A DNA stretch of 53,311 nt from Solimonas sp. (GCA_030149365.1 JASBRP010000012.1:1-53311); one strand, 5' to 3'; positions 8,234 through 17,966 are shown, counted from the first letter of the stretch. Notes: generated by a model not told the origin, from the letters alone. Numbers and translations are program-made.

Positions 8234-9895
8234 ATGGCCGAACTCACCCTCCCTTCTCCCGCCCGCAGCCTCAAGGACATTCCCGCGCTGCGCCAGCTGA
8301 TCATGCTGGTCGGCGTGGCCGTCGCGGTCGCGGCCGGATTCACCGTATTCAACTGGTCGCAGAAGCCGGACCTCGCGCCGCTCTACGGCAACCTGGCCGA
8401 CAAGGACGCCGCCGAGATCGGGGAGGCCTTGCGCGCCGCCAAGATTCCCTTCCAGGTGGACACCGCCAGCGGCGCCGTCTCGGTGCCGGCGGCACAAGTT
8501 CACGAGGCGCGCCTCAAGCTGGCCTCGCAGGGCCTGCCGCGCGGCAGTGCCCAGGGCTTCGAGCTGATCCAGCAGGAGCAGGGCTTCGGTACCAGCCAGT
8601 TCATCGAGACCGCCCGCTACCAGCATGCGCTGGAGACCGAGCTGGCGCGCAGCGTCTCGACCCTGCAGCCGGTGCGCGCTGCGCGCGTGCACCTGGCGCT
8701 GCCCAAGGCCTCCGCCTTTGCCCGCAACCGCGAGGCCGCCAGCGCCTCGGTGCTGGTGGAGCTGCACTCCGGCCGCACGCTGGAGCCCGACCAGGTCGCG
8801 TCCATCGTCCACATGGTGGCCAGCAGCGTTTCCAACCTGCAGCCCTCCGCCGTCACCGTGGTGGACCAGAACGGCCGCCTGCTGACGCGCGACGATGGCG
8901 GCAGCCCGCTGGGCCAGAGCAGCGAGCAGTTCGACTATGCGCGCCGCGTGGAGGCCGATTACGTGCGCCGCATCGAGCAGCTGCTGACGCCGATGCTCGG
9001 CGCCGGCCGCGTCAGCGCCCAGGTCACTGCCGACCTCGATTTCTCGGTGACCGAGGAAGCGCGAGAGACCTACAAGCCCGACTCCGCCACGGTGCGCAGC
9101 GAGCAGACCTCCGAGGAGCAGCAGCGCAGCCCGTCCGGTCCGGCCGCTGGCATCCCCGGCGCCACCAGCAACCAGCCGCCGCCGCAGACCGCCAATCCGC
9201 CGCTGAACCAGCTCAGCGGTGCCAGCGGCAGCGCCGATGCGCCGCTGTCGCAGAGCAAGCAGAGCACCCGTAGCTACGAGATCGACCGCACCCTGAGCCA
9301 CACGCGCCAGCCGGTGGGCAGCGTCCGCCGGCTGTCGGTGGCGGTGCTGGTGGACTACGTGCCTCGCGTCGGGGCCGACAAGAAGGTCACCATGGTGGCG
9401 CTCGGCAAGCCCGAGCTGGACAAGGTCAATGCCCTGGTGCGCGAGGCCGTGGGCTTCAGCGACCAGCGCGGCGACAGCCTCAGCGTGCAGAACGCGGCCT
9501 TCGTGCAGCCCGATGCCGTCACCCCCGATGAACTGCCGATCTGGCAGAACCCGCAGATGCGCGACGGCCTGCGCCACGTCGGCGGCGCGCTGATCGTGCT
9601 GGCCCTGATCTTCGCGGTGCTGCGCCCGGTGCTGAAGCAGCTGCTGGCTGCGCCGCTGGCGCCGCGTGCCGCCCAGGGCGCGCTGCCGGCCGGCGGTGGG
9701 GTTTCCGGCATGGTCGCCGACGACGTGCGCGTGGTCTCCGATGGCCCGGTGGCCCTGGGACGCGGTCCGGGCGGCACTGCCGTCGCGGCCCTGCCAGACC
9801 CCTATGACGAGAAGCTGCAGACCGCGCGCAGCGCCGTCAACCAGGATCCCAAGCGTGTAGCCCAGGTCGTCAAGAACTGGATCGGACAAGAGTGA
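8234..9895 (+). CDS. fliF: Flagellar MS-ring protein FliF
   Basis: 553 residues. The N-terminal membrane helix (about 19-35, LIMLVGVAVAVAAGFTVF) is followed by the YscJ/FliF ring-building domain with GLPRGSAQGFELIQQEQGFG. A long flexible Ser/Pro/Gln-rich segment lies around residues 290-350, then a second membrane helix (about 450-470) and a short cytoplasmic tail with DPYDEKLQTAR and VVKNWIGQE, the part that binds FliG. FliF forms the MS ring in the inner membrane that anchors the rotor and export apparatus. Its stop overlaps the fliG start (TGATG), so the pair is translationally coupled. Confidence 0.97.
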   Translation: MAELTLPSPARSLKDIPALRQLIMLVGVAVAVAAGFTVFNWSQKPDLAPLYGNLADKDAAEIGEALRAAKIPFQVDTASGAVSVPAAQVHEARLKLASQGLPRGSAQGFELIQQEQGFGTSQFIETARYQHALETELARSVSTLQPVRAARVHLALPKASAFARNREAASASVLVELHSGRTLEPDQVASIVHMVASSVSNLQPSAVTVVDQNGRLLTRDDGGSPLGQSSEQFDYARRVEADYVRRIEQLLTPMLGAGRVSAQVTADLDFSVTEEARETYKPDSATVRSEQTSEEQQRSPSGPAAGIPGATSNQPPPQTANPPLNQLSGASGSADAPLSQSKQSTRSYEIDRTLSHTRQPVGSVRRLSVAVLVDYVPRVGADKKVTMVALGKPELDKVNALVREAVGFSDQRGDSLSVQNAAFVQPDAVTPDELPIWQNPQMRDGLRHVGGALIVLALIFAVLRPVLKQLLAAPLAPRAAQGALPAGGGVSGMVADDVRVVSDGPVALGRGPGGTAVAALPDPYDEKLQTARSAVNQDPKRVAQVVKNWIGQE

Positions 9896-10911
9896 TGGGC
9901 GACGCCACTACACCCGCAGCCGGCATCAGCGGCGCCGAGCGCGCCGCGATCCTCCTCATGTCGCTCGGCGAGGCCGAGGCGGCGGAGGTGCTCAAGCACA
10001 TGGGCGCCAAGGACGTGCAGAAGGTCGGCCAGGCCATGGCCTCGCTGACCAATGTCTCGCGCGAGCGTGCCAACGAGGTGATGGACCGCTTCGTGATGGA
10101 GCTGGACAACCAGACCGCGCTGGGCGTGGGCGCCGACGACTATGTGCGCCGCGTGCTGGTTGGCGCGCTGGGCGAGGACAAGGCCTCGGGCCTGATCGAT
10201 CGCATCCTGCTGGGCCGCAACAGCAAGGGCCTGGAAGCGCTCAAGTGGATGGAGACCCGCGCGGTCGCCGACCTGGTGCGCAACGAGCATCCGCAGATCG
10301 TCGCCATCGTGCTGGCCTACCTGGACCCGGACCAGGCCGCCGAGGTGCTGGAACTACTGCCCGAGCGCATGCGCGGCGACGTGCTGATGCGCATCGCGCG
10401 GCTCGACGGCATCCAGCCGGCGGCACTGCGCGAACTCGACGAGATCATGGAGAAGCAGTTCTCCGGCGGCGGCAACCTCAAGTCCTCCAGCGTCGGTGGG
10501 CTCAAGGTGGCGGCCGGCATCCTCAACCTGATGGACTCCTCGATGGAGCAGACCATCGTCGCGCGCATCGGCGAGGTGGATGCCGACCTGTCGCAGCGCA
10601 TCCAGGACCTGATGTTTGTGTTCGACGATCTCGGCGAGGTCGACGACCGTGGCATCCAGACCCTGCTGCGCGACCTGTCCACCGAGACCCTGGGCATGGC
10701 GCTGAAGGGCGCCGATGCCCGCATCAAGGACAAGTTCGTCAAGAACATGTCCAAGCGCGCCGGCGAGATGCTGCTGGAAGACATGGAGGCCAAGGGCCCG
10801 GCCCGCGTCTCCGACGTGGAGGCGGCGCAGAAGGAAATCCTGGCGGCCGCCCGCCGCCTGGCCGACGCCGGCACGATCTCGCTGGGTGGCAAGGGGGAAG
10901 ACTTTGTCTGA
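9895..10911 (+). CDS. fliG: Flagellar motor switch protein FliG
   Basis: About 338 residues. It has the usual N-terminal FliF-binding domain (ISGAERAAILLMSLGEAEAAEVLKHM), the middle domain containing EHPQIVAIVLAYLDP (the EHPQ motif that contacts FliM) and the C-terminal charged domain (GEVDDRGIQTLLRDLSTETL) that interacts with MotA. ATG 9895 overlaps the fliF stop; a GTG three bases earlier is also possible. The 3' end runs into fliH, whose probable TTG start lies inside the last fliG codons. FliG couples torque generation to rotation of the MS ring. Confidence 0.97.
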   Translation: MGDATTPAAGISGAERAAILLMSLGEAEAAEVLKHMGAKDVQKVGQAMASLTNVSRERANEVMDRFVMELDNQTALGVGADDYVRRVLVGALGEDKASGLIDRILLGRNSKGLEALKWMETRAVADLVRNEHPQIVAIVLAYLDPDQAAEVLELLPERMRGDVLMRIARLDGIQPAALRELDEIMEKQFSGGGNLKSSSVGGLKVAAGILNLMDSSMEQTIVARIGEVDADLSQRIQDLMFVFDDLGEVDDRGIQTLLRDLSTETLGMALKGADARIKDKFVKNMSKRAGEMLLEDMEAKGPARVSDVEAAQKEILAAARRLADAGTISLGGKGEDFV

Positions 10912-11497
10912 GACCTTTGCCACGGCCCGCTGGGAGCCACCGGTCTTCGCGGCGCCGGGCCGCTGCCCGGACGACGTGGTGCTGCATACCGCGCAGCAGC
11001 TGGACGAGATGGAAGCCGCCGCCTACCAGGACGGTTTTGCCCGCGGCCAGGGCGAGGGCTATGCCGCCGGCCTGCAGCAGGCGCGCAACGAAGCCGCGCG
11101 CCTGCGCGAGCTGGTCGCGCACCTGGCACGTCCGCTGGCGCAGATCGACGAGGAAGTGGAGCGCACCCTGGTGGCGATGACCGTGGAGGTCGCGCGCCGG
11201 CTGGTGCAGCAGGAACTGGAAATGGACCCCACGCGGGTGCTCGGCGTGGTGCGCGAGGCCATCGGCGCGCTCGACGGCGCCGGCCGCGAACTGCGCGTGA
11301 TGGCGCACCCCGACGATGCCGAACTGCTCCAGCAGCACCTGGTGGCGCCGCCGGAGGCCAGTTCGCTGCGTGTGATCGCGGACCGCAGCCTGATGCGCGG
11401 CGATTGCCGCGTTTCCAGCGAGTTCGCCCAGGTGGATGCGCGCCTGGATACGCGCCAGGCCAACCTGGCGCAGAGCATCATGGGTGAATCCGAGTAA
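10904..11497 (+). CDS. fliH: Flagellar assembly protein FliH
   Basis: 197 residues if translation begins at TTG 10904, which follows GGGGGA at a 5-7 base distance and overlaps the end of fliG. No ATG lies close to the conserved start. The N-terminal region has [22 protein letters not shown], the GxxxG-rich helix typical of FliH, followed by the conserved C-terminal domain ([14 protein letters not shown], and [20 protein letters not shown]). FliH binds and restrains the ATPase FliI and brings export substrates to the gate. The non-ATG start inside the upstream gene suggests coupled, limited translation. Confidence 0.9.
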   Translation: MSETFATARWEPPVFAAPGRCPDDVVLHTAQQLDEMEAAAYQDGFARGQGEGYAAGLQQARNEAARLRELVAHLARPLAQIDEEVERTLVAMTVEVARRLVQQELEMDPTRVLGVVREAIGALDGAGRELRVMAHPDDAELLQQHLVAPPEASSLRVIADRSLMRGDCRVSSEFAQVDARLDTRQANLAQSIMGESE

Positions 11498-11504
11498 GCC
11501 GCCG

Positions 11505-12854
11505 ATGAGCGAATTCGCCACGTCCCGCAACAAGTTCCTGAGCCGCCGCCTGAGGGCGCAGTCCGCGCAGGTGGCGCATGCGCGCACGCTGATGGTGGAG
11601 GGCACGCTCAAGCGTGTCGTCGGCCTGACGCTGGAGGCCGTGGGTTGCCAGGTGCAGATCGGCGCGCGCTGCCGCGTGGCCAATGCCGACGGCACCGGGC
11701 TGGAGGCCGAGGTCGTGGGCTTCTCCGGCGACCGCACCTTCCTGATGCCCACCGGTGACATGCAGGGCTTGAAGCCCAATGCCCGCGTGATCCCCATCCG
11801 CCATGCCGCCGAGGTCGCAGTGGGGGAGGGCCTGCTGGGCCGCGTGCTCGACGGCGAGGGGCGCCCCCTGGATGGCAAGGGCCGGCTCGACTGCAATGGC
11901 TATGCGCGCCTGCAGGGTACGCCGATCAATCCGTTGTCACGCACGCCGATCAGCGAGCCGCTGGACGTGGGCGTGCGCACGATCAACTCCCTGCTCAGCG
12001 TCGGCCGCGGCCAGCGCCTGGGCCTGTTCGCCGGCACCGGCGTGGGCAAGTCCACGTTGCTGGGCATGATGACCCGCTTCACCAAGGCCGATGTCATCGT
12101 CGTGGGCCTGGTCGGCGAGCGTGGCCGAGAGGTGCGCGATTTCCTCGACCACAACCTGGGCCCCGAGGGCCTGCGCCGCGCCGTAGTGGTGGCGACGCCG
12201 GCTGACCGCTCGCCGCTGATGCGCCTGCGCGGCGCTTACCTGGCGACCGCCATCGCGGAGTATTTCCGCGACCAGGGCCGCCACGTGCTGCTGCTGATGG
12301 ATTCGCTGACCCGCTTCGCCCAGGCGCAGCGCGAGATCGGCCTGGCGGTGGGCGAGCCGCCGACCACGCGCGGCTATCCGCCCTCGGTGTTCGCCAAGCT
12401 GCCGGCGCTGGTGGAGCGTGCCGGCAACGGCATCGACGGCTGCGGTTCGATCACCGCCTTCTATACCGTGCTGACCGAGGGCGACGATCCCAACGATCCC
12501 ATCGCCGATACCGCGCGCGGCATCCTCGACGGGCATATCGTGCTGTCGCGTGCCATCGCCGACGCCGGCCTGTATCCGGCCATAGACATCGAGGCCTCGA
12601 TCTCGCGCGTGGCCAACGAGATCACGGCGCCGGAGCACCAGCAGCGCATGCGCCAGTTCAAGGCACTGTTCAGTGCCTACCAGCGCAACCGTGACCTGAT
12701 CAATATCGGTGCTTACCAGAAGGGCTCCGACGCCCGCGTGGATGCGGCCATCGCTCGCTGGCCGCGCATCGAGGAATTCCTGCGCCAGGACGTGCGCGAG
12801 CCGGCCGGCTTCGACATCAGCCGCGGCGCGCTGGATGCCCTGCTCACCACCTGA
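11505..12854 (+). CDS. fliI: Flagellum-specific export ATPase FliI
   Basis: 449 residues, an F1-beta-like ATPase of the type III secretion family. Visible motifs are the Walker [22 protein letters not shown], the Walker B segment [19 protein letters not shown] and [18 protein letters not shown]. The ATG at 11505 is 7 bases after the fliH stop and starts [12 protein letters not shown] longer in-frame reading into fliH is not conserved. FliI hydrolyses ATP to prepare export substrates and works as a hexamer with FliH and FliJ, encoded on either side. Confidence 0.97.
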   Translation: MSEFATSRNKFLSRRLRAQSAQVAHARTLMVEGTLKRVVGLTLEAVGCQVQIGARCRVANADGTGLEAEVVGFSGDRTFLMPTGDMQGLKPNARVIPIRHAAEVAVGEGLLGRVLDGEGRPLDGKGRLDCNGYARLQGTPINPLSRTPISEPLDVGVRTINSLLSVGRGQRLGLFAGTGVGKSTLLGMMTRFTKADVIVVGLVGERGREVRDFLDHNLGPEGLRRAVVVATPADRSPLMRLRGAYLATAIAEYFRDQGRHVLLLMDSLTRFAQAQREIGLAVGEPPTTRGYPPSVFAKLPALVERAGNGIDGCGSITAFYTVLTEGDDPNDPIADTARGILDGHIVLSRAIADAGLYPAIDIEASISRVANEITAPEHQQRMRQFKALFSAYQRNRDLINIGAYQKGSDARVDAAIARWPRIEEFLRQDVREPAGFDISRGALDALLTT

Positions 12855-12862
12855 GGGAACGA

Positions 12863-13297
12863 ATGAATTCGCGCCGACTGGTACCGCTGCAGACGCTCGC
12901 CGACCAGCGCGAGGACGAGGCGGCACGCCGCCTGGCCGACGTGCAGCGCCGCCACGCCGACCAGGAGGCGCGGCTGGTGGAGCTGCGCCGCTATGCCGAT
13001 GAATACGCCAACGCGCCGGCCGGCCCCACGGCGATGCTGATGCTCAACCGCCAGGCCTTCCTCGGGCGCCTGCGCGAGGCCGAGCGCTTCCAGGTGCAGG
13101 CGGTGGAGGATGCGCGCCTGGCCGTGGAGGCCGAGCGCGCCGCCTGGCTGCTCAAGCGCCGCGACGTTTCCGTGCTGGACCAGCTCGCCGCCTGCTACCG
13201 CGGCCGCGAGCAGCGCCAGGACGAGCGCCGCGAGCAGCGCGGCGCCGATGAACTGGCCTTGCGCCGCTTCGCCGCCGCCCGGGACAGCCTGCCGTGA
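12863..13297 (+). CDS. fliJ: Flagellar export protein FliJ
   Basis: 144 residues predicted to be almost entirely coiled coil, rich in Arg, Glu, Gln and Ala (LADQREDEAARRLADVQRRH, VEAERAAWLLKRRDVSVLDQ). FliJ is poorly conserved in sequence. It is called here from size, coiled-coil character and position between fliI and fliK. FliJ acts as the stalk that links the FliI ring to FlhA during export. ATG 12863 lies 8 bases after the fliI stop, and its stop overlaps the GTG start of fliK. Confidence 0.9.
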   Translation: MNSRRLVPLQTLADQREDEAARRLADVQRRHADQEARLVELRRYADEYANAPAGPTAMLMLNRQAFLGRLREAERFQVQAVEDARLAVEAERAAWLLKRRDVSVLDQLAACYRGREQRQDERREQRGADELALRRFAAARDSLP

Positions 13298-14172
13298 CGG
13301 CGATGCCGGCGGTGACAACGTCATCGGCGGCGCCCGCCGCCGCCGCAAATGCCGCCGCTCCGGCCGCGGCGACGGATGCCACGCTGCTGCCGATGTTCAG
13401 CCTGCTGTTGCCCGACGCCGTGGACGCGGCTCCGCCTACCGTCGAAGGCGCCGAGCCGTTGCCGGAAGGCGCGAGCGATGCTCCCGCCGCGAGCGCAGGA
13501 CTGGTGGACTGGTTGCTGGCGATGGCACCGCCAGCGGCCCTGCCGGCACCAGCGACGCCGGTGCCTGTCGCCAGCGACACTGCTCCCGATCTGCCCGCGC
13601 TGGTCGTTGCCGCCGAGCCGGAGGCGGCGCCGATCGCCGAAGGACCGGAGATGGCCGAGGCACTGCTGCAGGCGCAGCCAGAAGCGCCGGTGCCGACGCC
13701 GTCGTTCAGCCTGGTGGCACCGCTGCCGGCCCAGGCCGCCGCCAGCGTGATAGCGGCACCCGCTGCGCCGCTATCCTCCACGCCGGCCCTGACGCCGCTA
13801 TCGCTGGATGATCCGGACTGGAGCGCTTCGCTAGGCGCGCGCGTCAGCTGGGCCACCGAATCAGGGCTGTCCGAGGCGACCATCGACCTGCACCCCGAGG
13901 AACTGGGGCCGATCCGCATCCGCATCGAGACGCAGGGTTCATTGGCGGACGTGTCTTTCCAGGCGGCCAATGCCGCCACGCGCGAGCTGCTGGCGCAGTC
14001 GCTGCCGCAGTTGCGCGGCCTGCTGAACGGGCAGGGCATGGACATGGGCCGCTCGCAGGTCGCGGCGATGCCGATCTCGCGCCGCGGCGAGGCGCGCGGC
14101 CTGGCCGATGAAACGGCGCCGGTGACCGGTCGCCGGCTCTACCGCGTCGGCCTGGTCGACGATTACGCCTGA
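13294..14172 (+). CDS. fliK: Flagellar hook-length control protein FliK
   Basis: 292 residues from GTG 13294 (GTGA overlap with the fliJ stop). Residues 1-170 are a low-complexity Ala/Pro/Val region, as in the molecular-ruler half of FliK. The conserved C-terminal domain (about 175-270) carries ATIDLHPEELGPIRIRIETQ and LRGLLNGQGMDMGRSQV, which trigger the substrate-specificity switch through FlhB. It is short for the family (often 350-450 residues), which matters because ruler length affects hook length. It is the last flagellar gene here and overlaps the convergent GYF gene by 10 bases. Confidence 0.92.
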   Translation: MTAMPAVTTSSAAPAAAANAAAPAAATDATLLPMFSLLLPDAVDAAPPTVEGAEPLPEGASDAPAASAGLVDWLLAMAPPAALPAPATPVPVASDTAPDLPALVVAAEPEAAPIAEGPEMAEALLQAQPEAPVPTPSFSLVAPLPAQAAASVIAAPAAPLSSTPALTPLSLDDPDWSASLGARVSWATESGLSEATIDLHPEELGPIRIRIETQGSLADVSFQAANAATRELLAQSLPQLRGLLNGQGMDMGRSQVAAMPISRRGEARGLADETAPVTGRRLYRVGLVDDYA

Positions 14173-15014
14173 AGGCTGCTTGGCGTCGCCAGCGCCACTG
14201 GAGCGGAGCTGGACGGCTTGCGACGTGGGGCTTCCTCGGTTTCTTCCTCGGGCATGAAGGAACCGAACAGGGCCATCAGCAGCATCAGCCCGCCCAGCAC
14301 GATCCCCGCGATGTTCAAGCCGCTGTAGCGGTCATTGCGCGGGTGTTCGGGTGCCCGTTGTGCATTGATGCGATTGGCCAGTTCCTGCGCGGGCATCAGC
14401 GTCAGCGCCGACAGCATCGCGATCATCCCCAGTGGCCCCGGCAGGTTGCCGAGCAGCGTGATCACGATGAACATCACCGCCATGGTGCCCGCCTCGAACG
14501 AGGATGGCAGGCCAGCTTCCTGGGCCTCGGCTCGGAGGCGCTTGAACAGCGGGAAGACGTAGAAGATCGAGAACACCGCGCGCCAGAACGGCAGGATGTC
14601 CGAGCGGTCGCGTTGGCGTACCCGCCACCACTGCTGGTAGAACCAGTAGAGGTTGTAGAAGGTCAGCGTGCATAGCGACATCACCAGCAGCTTGCGCGGC
14701 GCGACCGCGAACCAGGGGGCGTCGGTGTCGGAGGCACTTGCGCTGGCGGCGGCCCAGGCGGGCGCGCTGGGCGCGGGTGCCGCGGTCACTGACGTGAAGT
14801 CGGGAGGCGGTGTCTCGACCGGCGTCTCGATCGGCGGCAGCAGGCCGCGCACCGAGGATGCCGCGATCCACTCAGCCATGCCTTCCCGCCAAACCAGGGC
14901 ATCGGGCTGCAGGCCACCCTCGTTGGCGATGTGCTTCAGCTCGCCGGCGCTGACCGGCCCCTGTTGCTGGCTACCGTTGGCGTACCACCAGACCCTGGCG
15001 CGCGTGTCCTGCAT
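14163..15014 (-). CDS. GYF_2-domain (DUF4339) membrane protein
   Basis: 283 residues from ATG 15014, which starts at MQDTRARVWWYANGSQQQGPV. The first 60 residues form a GYF_2-type domain (WWYANGSQQQGPV...ELKHIANEGGLQPDALVWREGMAEW). A Pro/Ala-rich linker follows, then several membrane segments (LLVMSLCTLTFYNLYWFYQQ, GTMAVMFIVITLLG, LNIAGIVLGGLMLLMALFGSF). GYF_2 domains probably bind proline-rich peptides; many bacterial members are uncharacterised membrane proteins. It lies 7 bases downstream of the isomerase gene on the same strand, so the two are likely one operon. No function can be assigned. Confidence 0.8.
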   Translation of the reverse strand: MQDTRARVWWYANGSQQQGPVSAGELKHIANEGGLQPDALVWREGMAEWIAASSVRGLLPPIETPVETPPPDFTSVTAAPAPSAPAWAAASASASDTDAPWFAVAPRKLLVMSLCTLTFYNLYWFYQQWWRVRQRDRSDILPFWRAVFSIFYVFPLFKRLRAEAQEAGLPSSFEAGTMAVMFIVITLLGNLPGPLGMIAMLSALTLMPAQELANRINAQRAPEHPRNDRYSGLNIAGIVLGGLMLLMALFGSFMPEEETEEAPRRKPSSSAPVALATPSSLQA

Positions 15015-15021
15015 GTGCGCC

Positions 15022-15621
15022 TCAGGACCCCAGCTTGCCGTTGAGGTAATCCTCCAGCAGCACCAGGCGGTCGTTACCCCAGAACATCTGGCCCTCCACG
15101 AAGAAGGTCGGCGCACCGAACACGCCGCGTTCCACGGCCTCGTCGGTGTTGGCGCGCAGCAGGTCCTTGGCGGGCTGTTCCTGCGCCGCCGCCAGCAGTG
15201 CGGCGCCGTCGAAGCCGGCGGCGTCGGCCACGGCCTTGAGCACCTCGGCCTGGCTGATGTCGGCGTCCTTGGTCCAGTAGGCCGTCATCACGGCCTTGGC
15301 CCAATCACCGACACGCTCCGGCGGCAGCGCGCAGCCGATGCGGCCGGCGGTCAGGCTGTTCACCGGGAATACGCGCGGGAAGAACAGCGGCACGCCGTAA
15401 TGCTTGGCCCAGAGCCGCAGGTCCTTGAACAGGTACTTGCCCTTGGCCGGGATCATGGCCGGGGCGCGGTTGCCGGTGGCCTCGAAGGCCTTGCCCAGCA
15501 CGAAGGGGCGCCATTGCAGGCTGCAGTCACAGCGCTGCGCCAGGGCCTCGATCTGCGTGGCCGCCAGGTAGGTATAGGGACTGGCCGCATCCCAGAAGAA
15601 TTCGATGGTCCGCTGCGTCAT
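15022..15621 (-). CDS. 2-hydroxychromene-2-carboxylate isomerase (DsbA/GST-kappa family)
   Basis: 199 residues with a thioredoxin-like fold interrupted by helices. IEFFWDAASPYTYLAATQIE carries a Ser-Pro pair where DsbA would have its CxxC motif, and FGAPTFFVEGQMFWGNDRL is the family's cis-Pro/C-terminal signature. The reference enzyme isomerises 2-hydroxychromene-2-carboxylate in naphthalene degradation using glutathione, but most chromosomal members have unknown substrates. ATG 15621 has GGAG 9 bases upstream; an alternative start 15 bases earlier would overlap that site. It is probably co-transcribed with the GYF gene. Confidence 0.88.
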   Translation of the reverse strand: MTQRTIEFFWDAASPYTYLAATQIEALAQRCDCSLQWRPFVLGKAFEATGNRAPAMIPAKGKYLFKDLRLWAKHYGVPLFFPRVFPVNSLTAGRIGCALPPERVGDWAKAVMTAYWTKDADISQAEVLKAVADAAGFDGAALLAAAQEQPAKDLLRANTDEAVERGVFGAPTFFVEGQMFWGNDRLVLLEDYLNGKLGS

Positions 15622-15711
15622 TGCTGGTTCTCCCAAGGTTTATACCCGCATACTACCGGGAGAGGCCGGGGCATGGCATGGCGTATGCATGACCTGCGGC
15701 GCGCCAGCCAT

Positions 15712-15739
15712 TTGCGTAGCGCCGGGGCAGACCTACAAT
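15712..15739 (+). promoter_or_regulatory. Candidate sigma-70 promoter for the Anbu gene
   Basis: TTGCGT (15712-15717), a 16-base spacer and TACAAT (15734-15739) lie 39 bases before the start codon. The -10 is good and the -35 is only partly matched. Confidence 0.4.
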
Positions 15740-15777
15740 GCCGCCCCCGCCGGACAGACCAGCGAGATAGAGAGGCG

Positions 15778-16560
15778 ATGACGTATTGCGTAGCGATCAA
15801 GGTGAACGACGGACTCGTCTTCGCCGGAGACACCCGCACCACCGCGGGCGTGGACGACGTGCGCTCGCACCCCAAGCTGCATACCTTCGAACTGCCGGGC
15901 GAACGCGTGTTCGTCCTGCTGTCGGCCGGCAACCTGGCCACCACCCAGTCGGTGCTGAACCACGCCTGGCGTGACTGGAACGGCGACCCGGACGGCGTCA
16001 GCCTGCGCAGCGTGCGTCACATGTACGACGCCGCCGAGTACATCGGCCAGCTGCTGGTGCGCTCGCAGCGTGATTTCTCGCAGGGCGGCCAGTACAGCAA
16101 TGTGGATTTCCGCGCGACCCTGATCCTGGGCGGCCAGCTCCTGGGCGAGGAACCGGCCCTGTACCTGGTCTACCCGGAAGGCAACTGCATCGCCACCTCG
16201 CCGGAAACGCCCTACCTGCAGATCGGCGAGAGCAAGTACGGCAAGCCGATCCTGGATCGCATGATCAAGATGAGCCAGACCTCGCTGGAGGACGCGGCCC
16301 GCTGCGCCCTGGTGTCGCTGGACTCCACCATGAAGTCCAACCTCACCGTGGGCCCGCCGCTGGACCTGGCGATCATGCAGCGCGACTCCCTGGCCATCGC
16401 CCGGCGCCTGCGTCTGGACCTGGATACCCCCTATTACGCCGCCCTGAAGAAGGCCTGGGGCGAGCAGCTGGAAAAAGTGTTCCGCGAGGCCCTGCCCAAG
16501 TTCGAGTGGGAAGCGGACCCCAACCAGCAGAGCCTGCCCCTGCCGCCGCAGATCGGCTGA
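15778..16560 (+). CDS. Anbu-type proteasome-related peptidase
   Basis: 260 residues from ATG 15778, after a GAGAGG site. The protein starts M-T-Y-C-V; removal of Met would expose Thr as the N-terminal nucleophile of the Ntn-hydrolase fold. LVFAGDTRTTAGVDDVRSHPKLH matches the Anbu (ancestral beta subunit) family, COG3484. Anbu proteins form open helical or ring-like assemblies rather than closed 20S barrels, and their substrates are not established. The gene is near an alpha-E protein gene and a circularly permuted ATP-grasp gene, a known association. A much longer in-frame extension upstream runs antisense through the isomerase and GYF genes and is not real. Confidence 0.93.
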   Translation: MTYCVAIKVNDGLVFAGDTRTTAGVDDVRSHPKLHTFELPGERVFVLLSAGNLATTQSVLNHAWRDWNGDPDGVSLRSVRHMYDAAEYIGQLLVRSQRDFSQGGQYSNVDFRATLILGGQLLGEEPALYLVYPEGNCIATSPETPYLQIGESKYGKPILDRMIKMSQTSLEDAARCALVSLDSTMKSNLTVGPPLDLAIMQRDSLAIARRLRLDLDTPYYAALKKAWGEQLEKVFREALPKFEWEADPNQQSLPLPPQIG

Positions 16561-16626
16561 CGCCGGAGCGGCTTGCCCCCACGCCCCGGCCCGGTCGAAG
16601 ATGCGCCGACCGTTGCGGGGGAATCC

Positions 16627-17949
16627 ATGGATGTGCTGACGCTGTTGCCCAGCGGCCTGCTGGCCCTGCTCGCCATCGGCATGTCGCTGGCGTTCTGGAG
16701 CGCTGACCGCGGCTCGCCCACCACCCGTGCGCTGGCCCTGGCCCTGGTGGCCATGGGCGTGTCGGTGGGCCTGGGCATGCCGCTGCACGCCCTCAACGCC
16801 ATGCCCACCTGGGCACGCTGGCTGGCCCTGGCCGATGCGGCGGCGATCTGCGCCTTCCTCGAATGGATCCTGCGGGTGCGCCAGCAGAGCTCGGCCGGCG
16901 ATCTCGATCCGCGCTTTGCCGACCGCCTGCTGCGCGCCGGCCAGGCCGGCAGCCTGGTGTTTGCCGCCGCCGGCCTGCTGGCCCCGGAACTGCGTGTCAA
17001 CGTGTTCCTGAACGCCTTCGGCAGCGGCAGCCTGGAGGCGGCGTTGCGCCCGGGGTTCTGGCTGTTTGCCGGCCCGCTGTTCCTGGCCATCTTCGCCGCC
17101 GTGGTGGGCAGCCTGCTGTTCCTGCGCCGCCAGCCGGACCGGCCAGAGTACGTCCGCGCGCTGGGCTGCATCGCCGCCACGCCTTTCCTCGGCTTCGCCA
17201 TGGTCATGCCGGAGGACGCCGCCGTGCTGAGCATGACGCTGGGCCTGCTGCTGATCCTGGCGGCGACCATGCATTACCTGGTGATCCAGGGACAGCGCGG
17301 CGAGTTCATGGCGCGCTTCCTGTCGCGCCGTGTCGCCGAGCTGGTGCGCCAGCGCGGGCTGCAGCAGGCGATGCGCGAGAGCAGCCTGGAGCTGACCGTG
17401 GTCAGCGTGGACCTGCGCGGCTTTACCGCCTATTCCCAGGCGCAGACCTCGGTGCAGGTGATCGGCGTGCTGCGCGAGTACTACCGCCTGGCCTGCGAGG
17501 TGGTGGCGCGCTACGACGGCACCATCAAGGACCTGGCCGGCGACGGCATCCTGGTGCTGGTGGGTGCGCCGCTGTCGATCCCGGACCATGCCGCGCGTGC
17601 GCTGGAGATGGCCGACGGCATCCGCACGGTGGTGGGCGCCGCGGCGCAGCGCTGGTCGGTGGGAGCGCCGCCCCTGGGCGTGGGTATCGGCATCGCCAGC
17701 GGCGTGGTCACGGTCGGTGCGATCGATGCCGGCGACCGTTACGAGTACACCGCGGTGGGCTCGGCCGTGAACCTGGCTTCGCGGCTCTGCGAGGAGGCGG
17801 CCGACGGCGAGATCCTGGCCGCAGAGCGCACGCTGGAGCTAGCGGGTGCCGCCGCGCCGTCGCGGCTGGAGCCGCGGCTGCCGGTGCAGGTCAAGGGCTT
17901 CGCGGAGCCGGTGCCGCACCGCAACCTGGGCGGGGCGCTGGCGGCGTAG
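16627..17949 (+). CDS. Membrane class III adenylate/guanylate cyclase
   Basis: 440 residues from ATG 16627 (GGGGGA just upstream). Roughly the first 215 residues form six or seven membrane helices. A linker (GEFMARFLSRRVAELVRQRG) leads to a class III cyclase domain with metal-binding D262 (VDLRGFT) and D306 (LAGDGIL), plus YTAVGSAVNLASRL. The two metal Asp residues support activity. Substrate choice, ATP or GTP, cannot be settled by eye. It starts 66 bases after the Anbu gene on the same strand, so co-transcription is likely. cAMP made here could feed the CRP/Vfr-type regulator encoded at 35797-36420. Confidence 0.9.
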   Translation: MDVLTLLPSGLLALLAIGMSLAFWSADRGSPTTRALALALVAMGVSVGLGMPLHALNAMPTWARWLALADAAAICAFLEWILRVRQQSSAGDLDPRFADRLLRAGQAGSLVFAAAGLLAPELRVNVFLNAFGSGSLEAALRPGFWLFAGPLFLAIFAAVVGSLLFLRRQPDRPEYVRALGCIAATPFLGFAMVMPEDAAVLSMTLGLLLILAATMHYLVIQGQRGEFMARFLSRRVAELVRQRGLQQAMRESSLELTVVSVDLRGFTAYSQAQTSVQVIGVLREYYRLACEVVARYDGTIKDLAGDGILVLVGAPLSIPDHAARALEMADGIRTVVGAAAQRWSVGAPPLGVGIGIASGVVTVGAIDAGDRYEYTAVGSAVNLASRLCEEAADGEILAAERTLELAGAAAPSRLEPRLPVQVKGFAEPVPHRNLGGALAA

Positions 17950-17966
17950 ACGGTCCCGCCCTTGGG

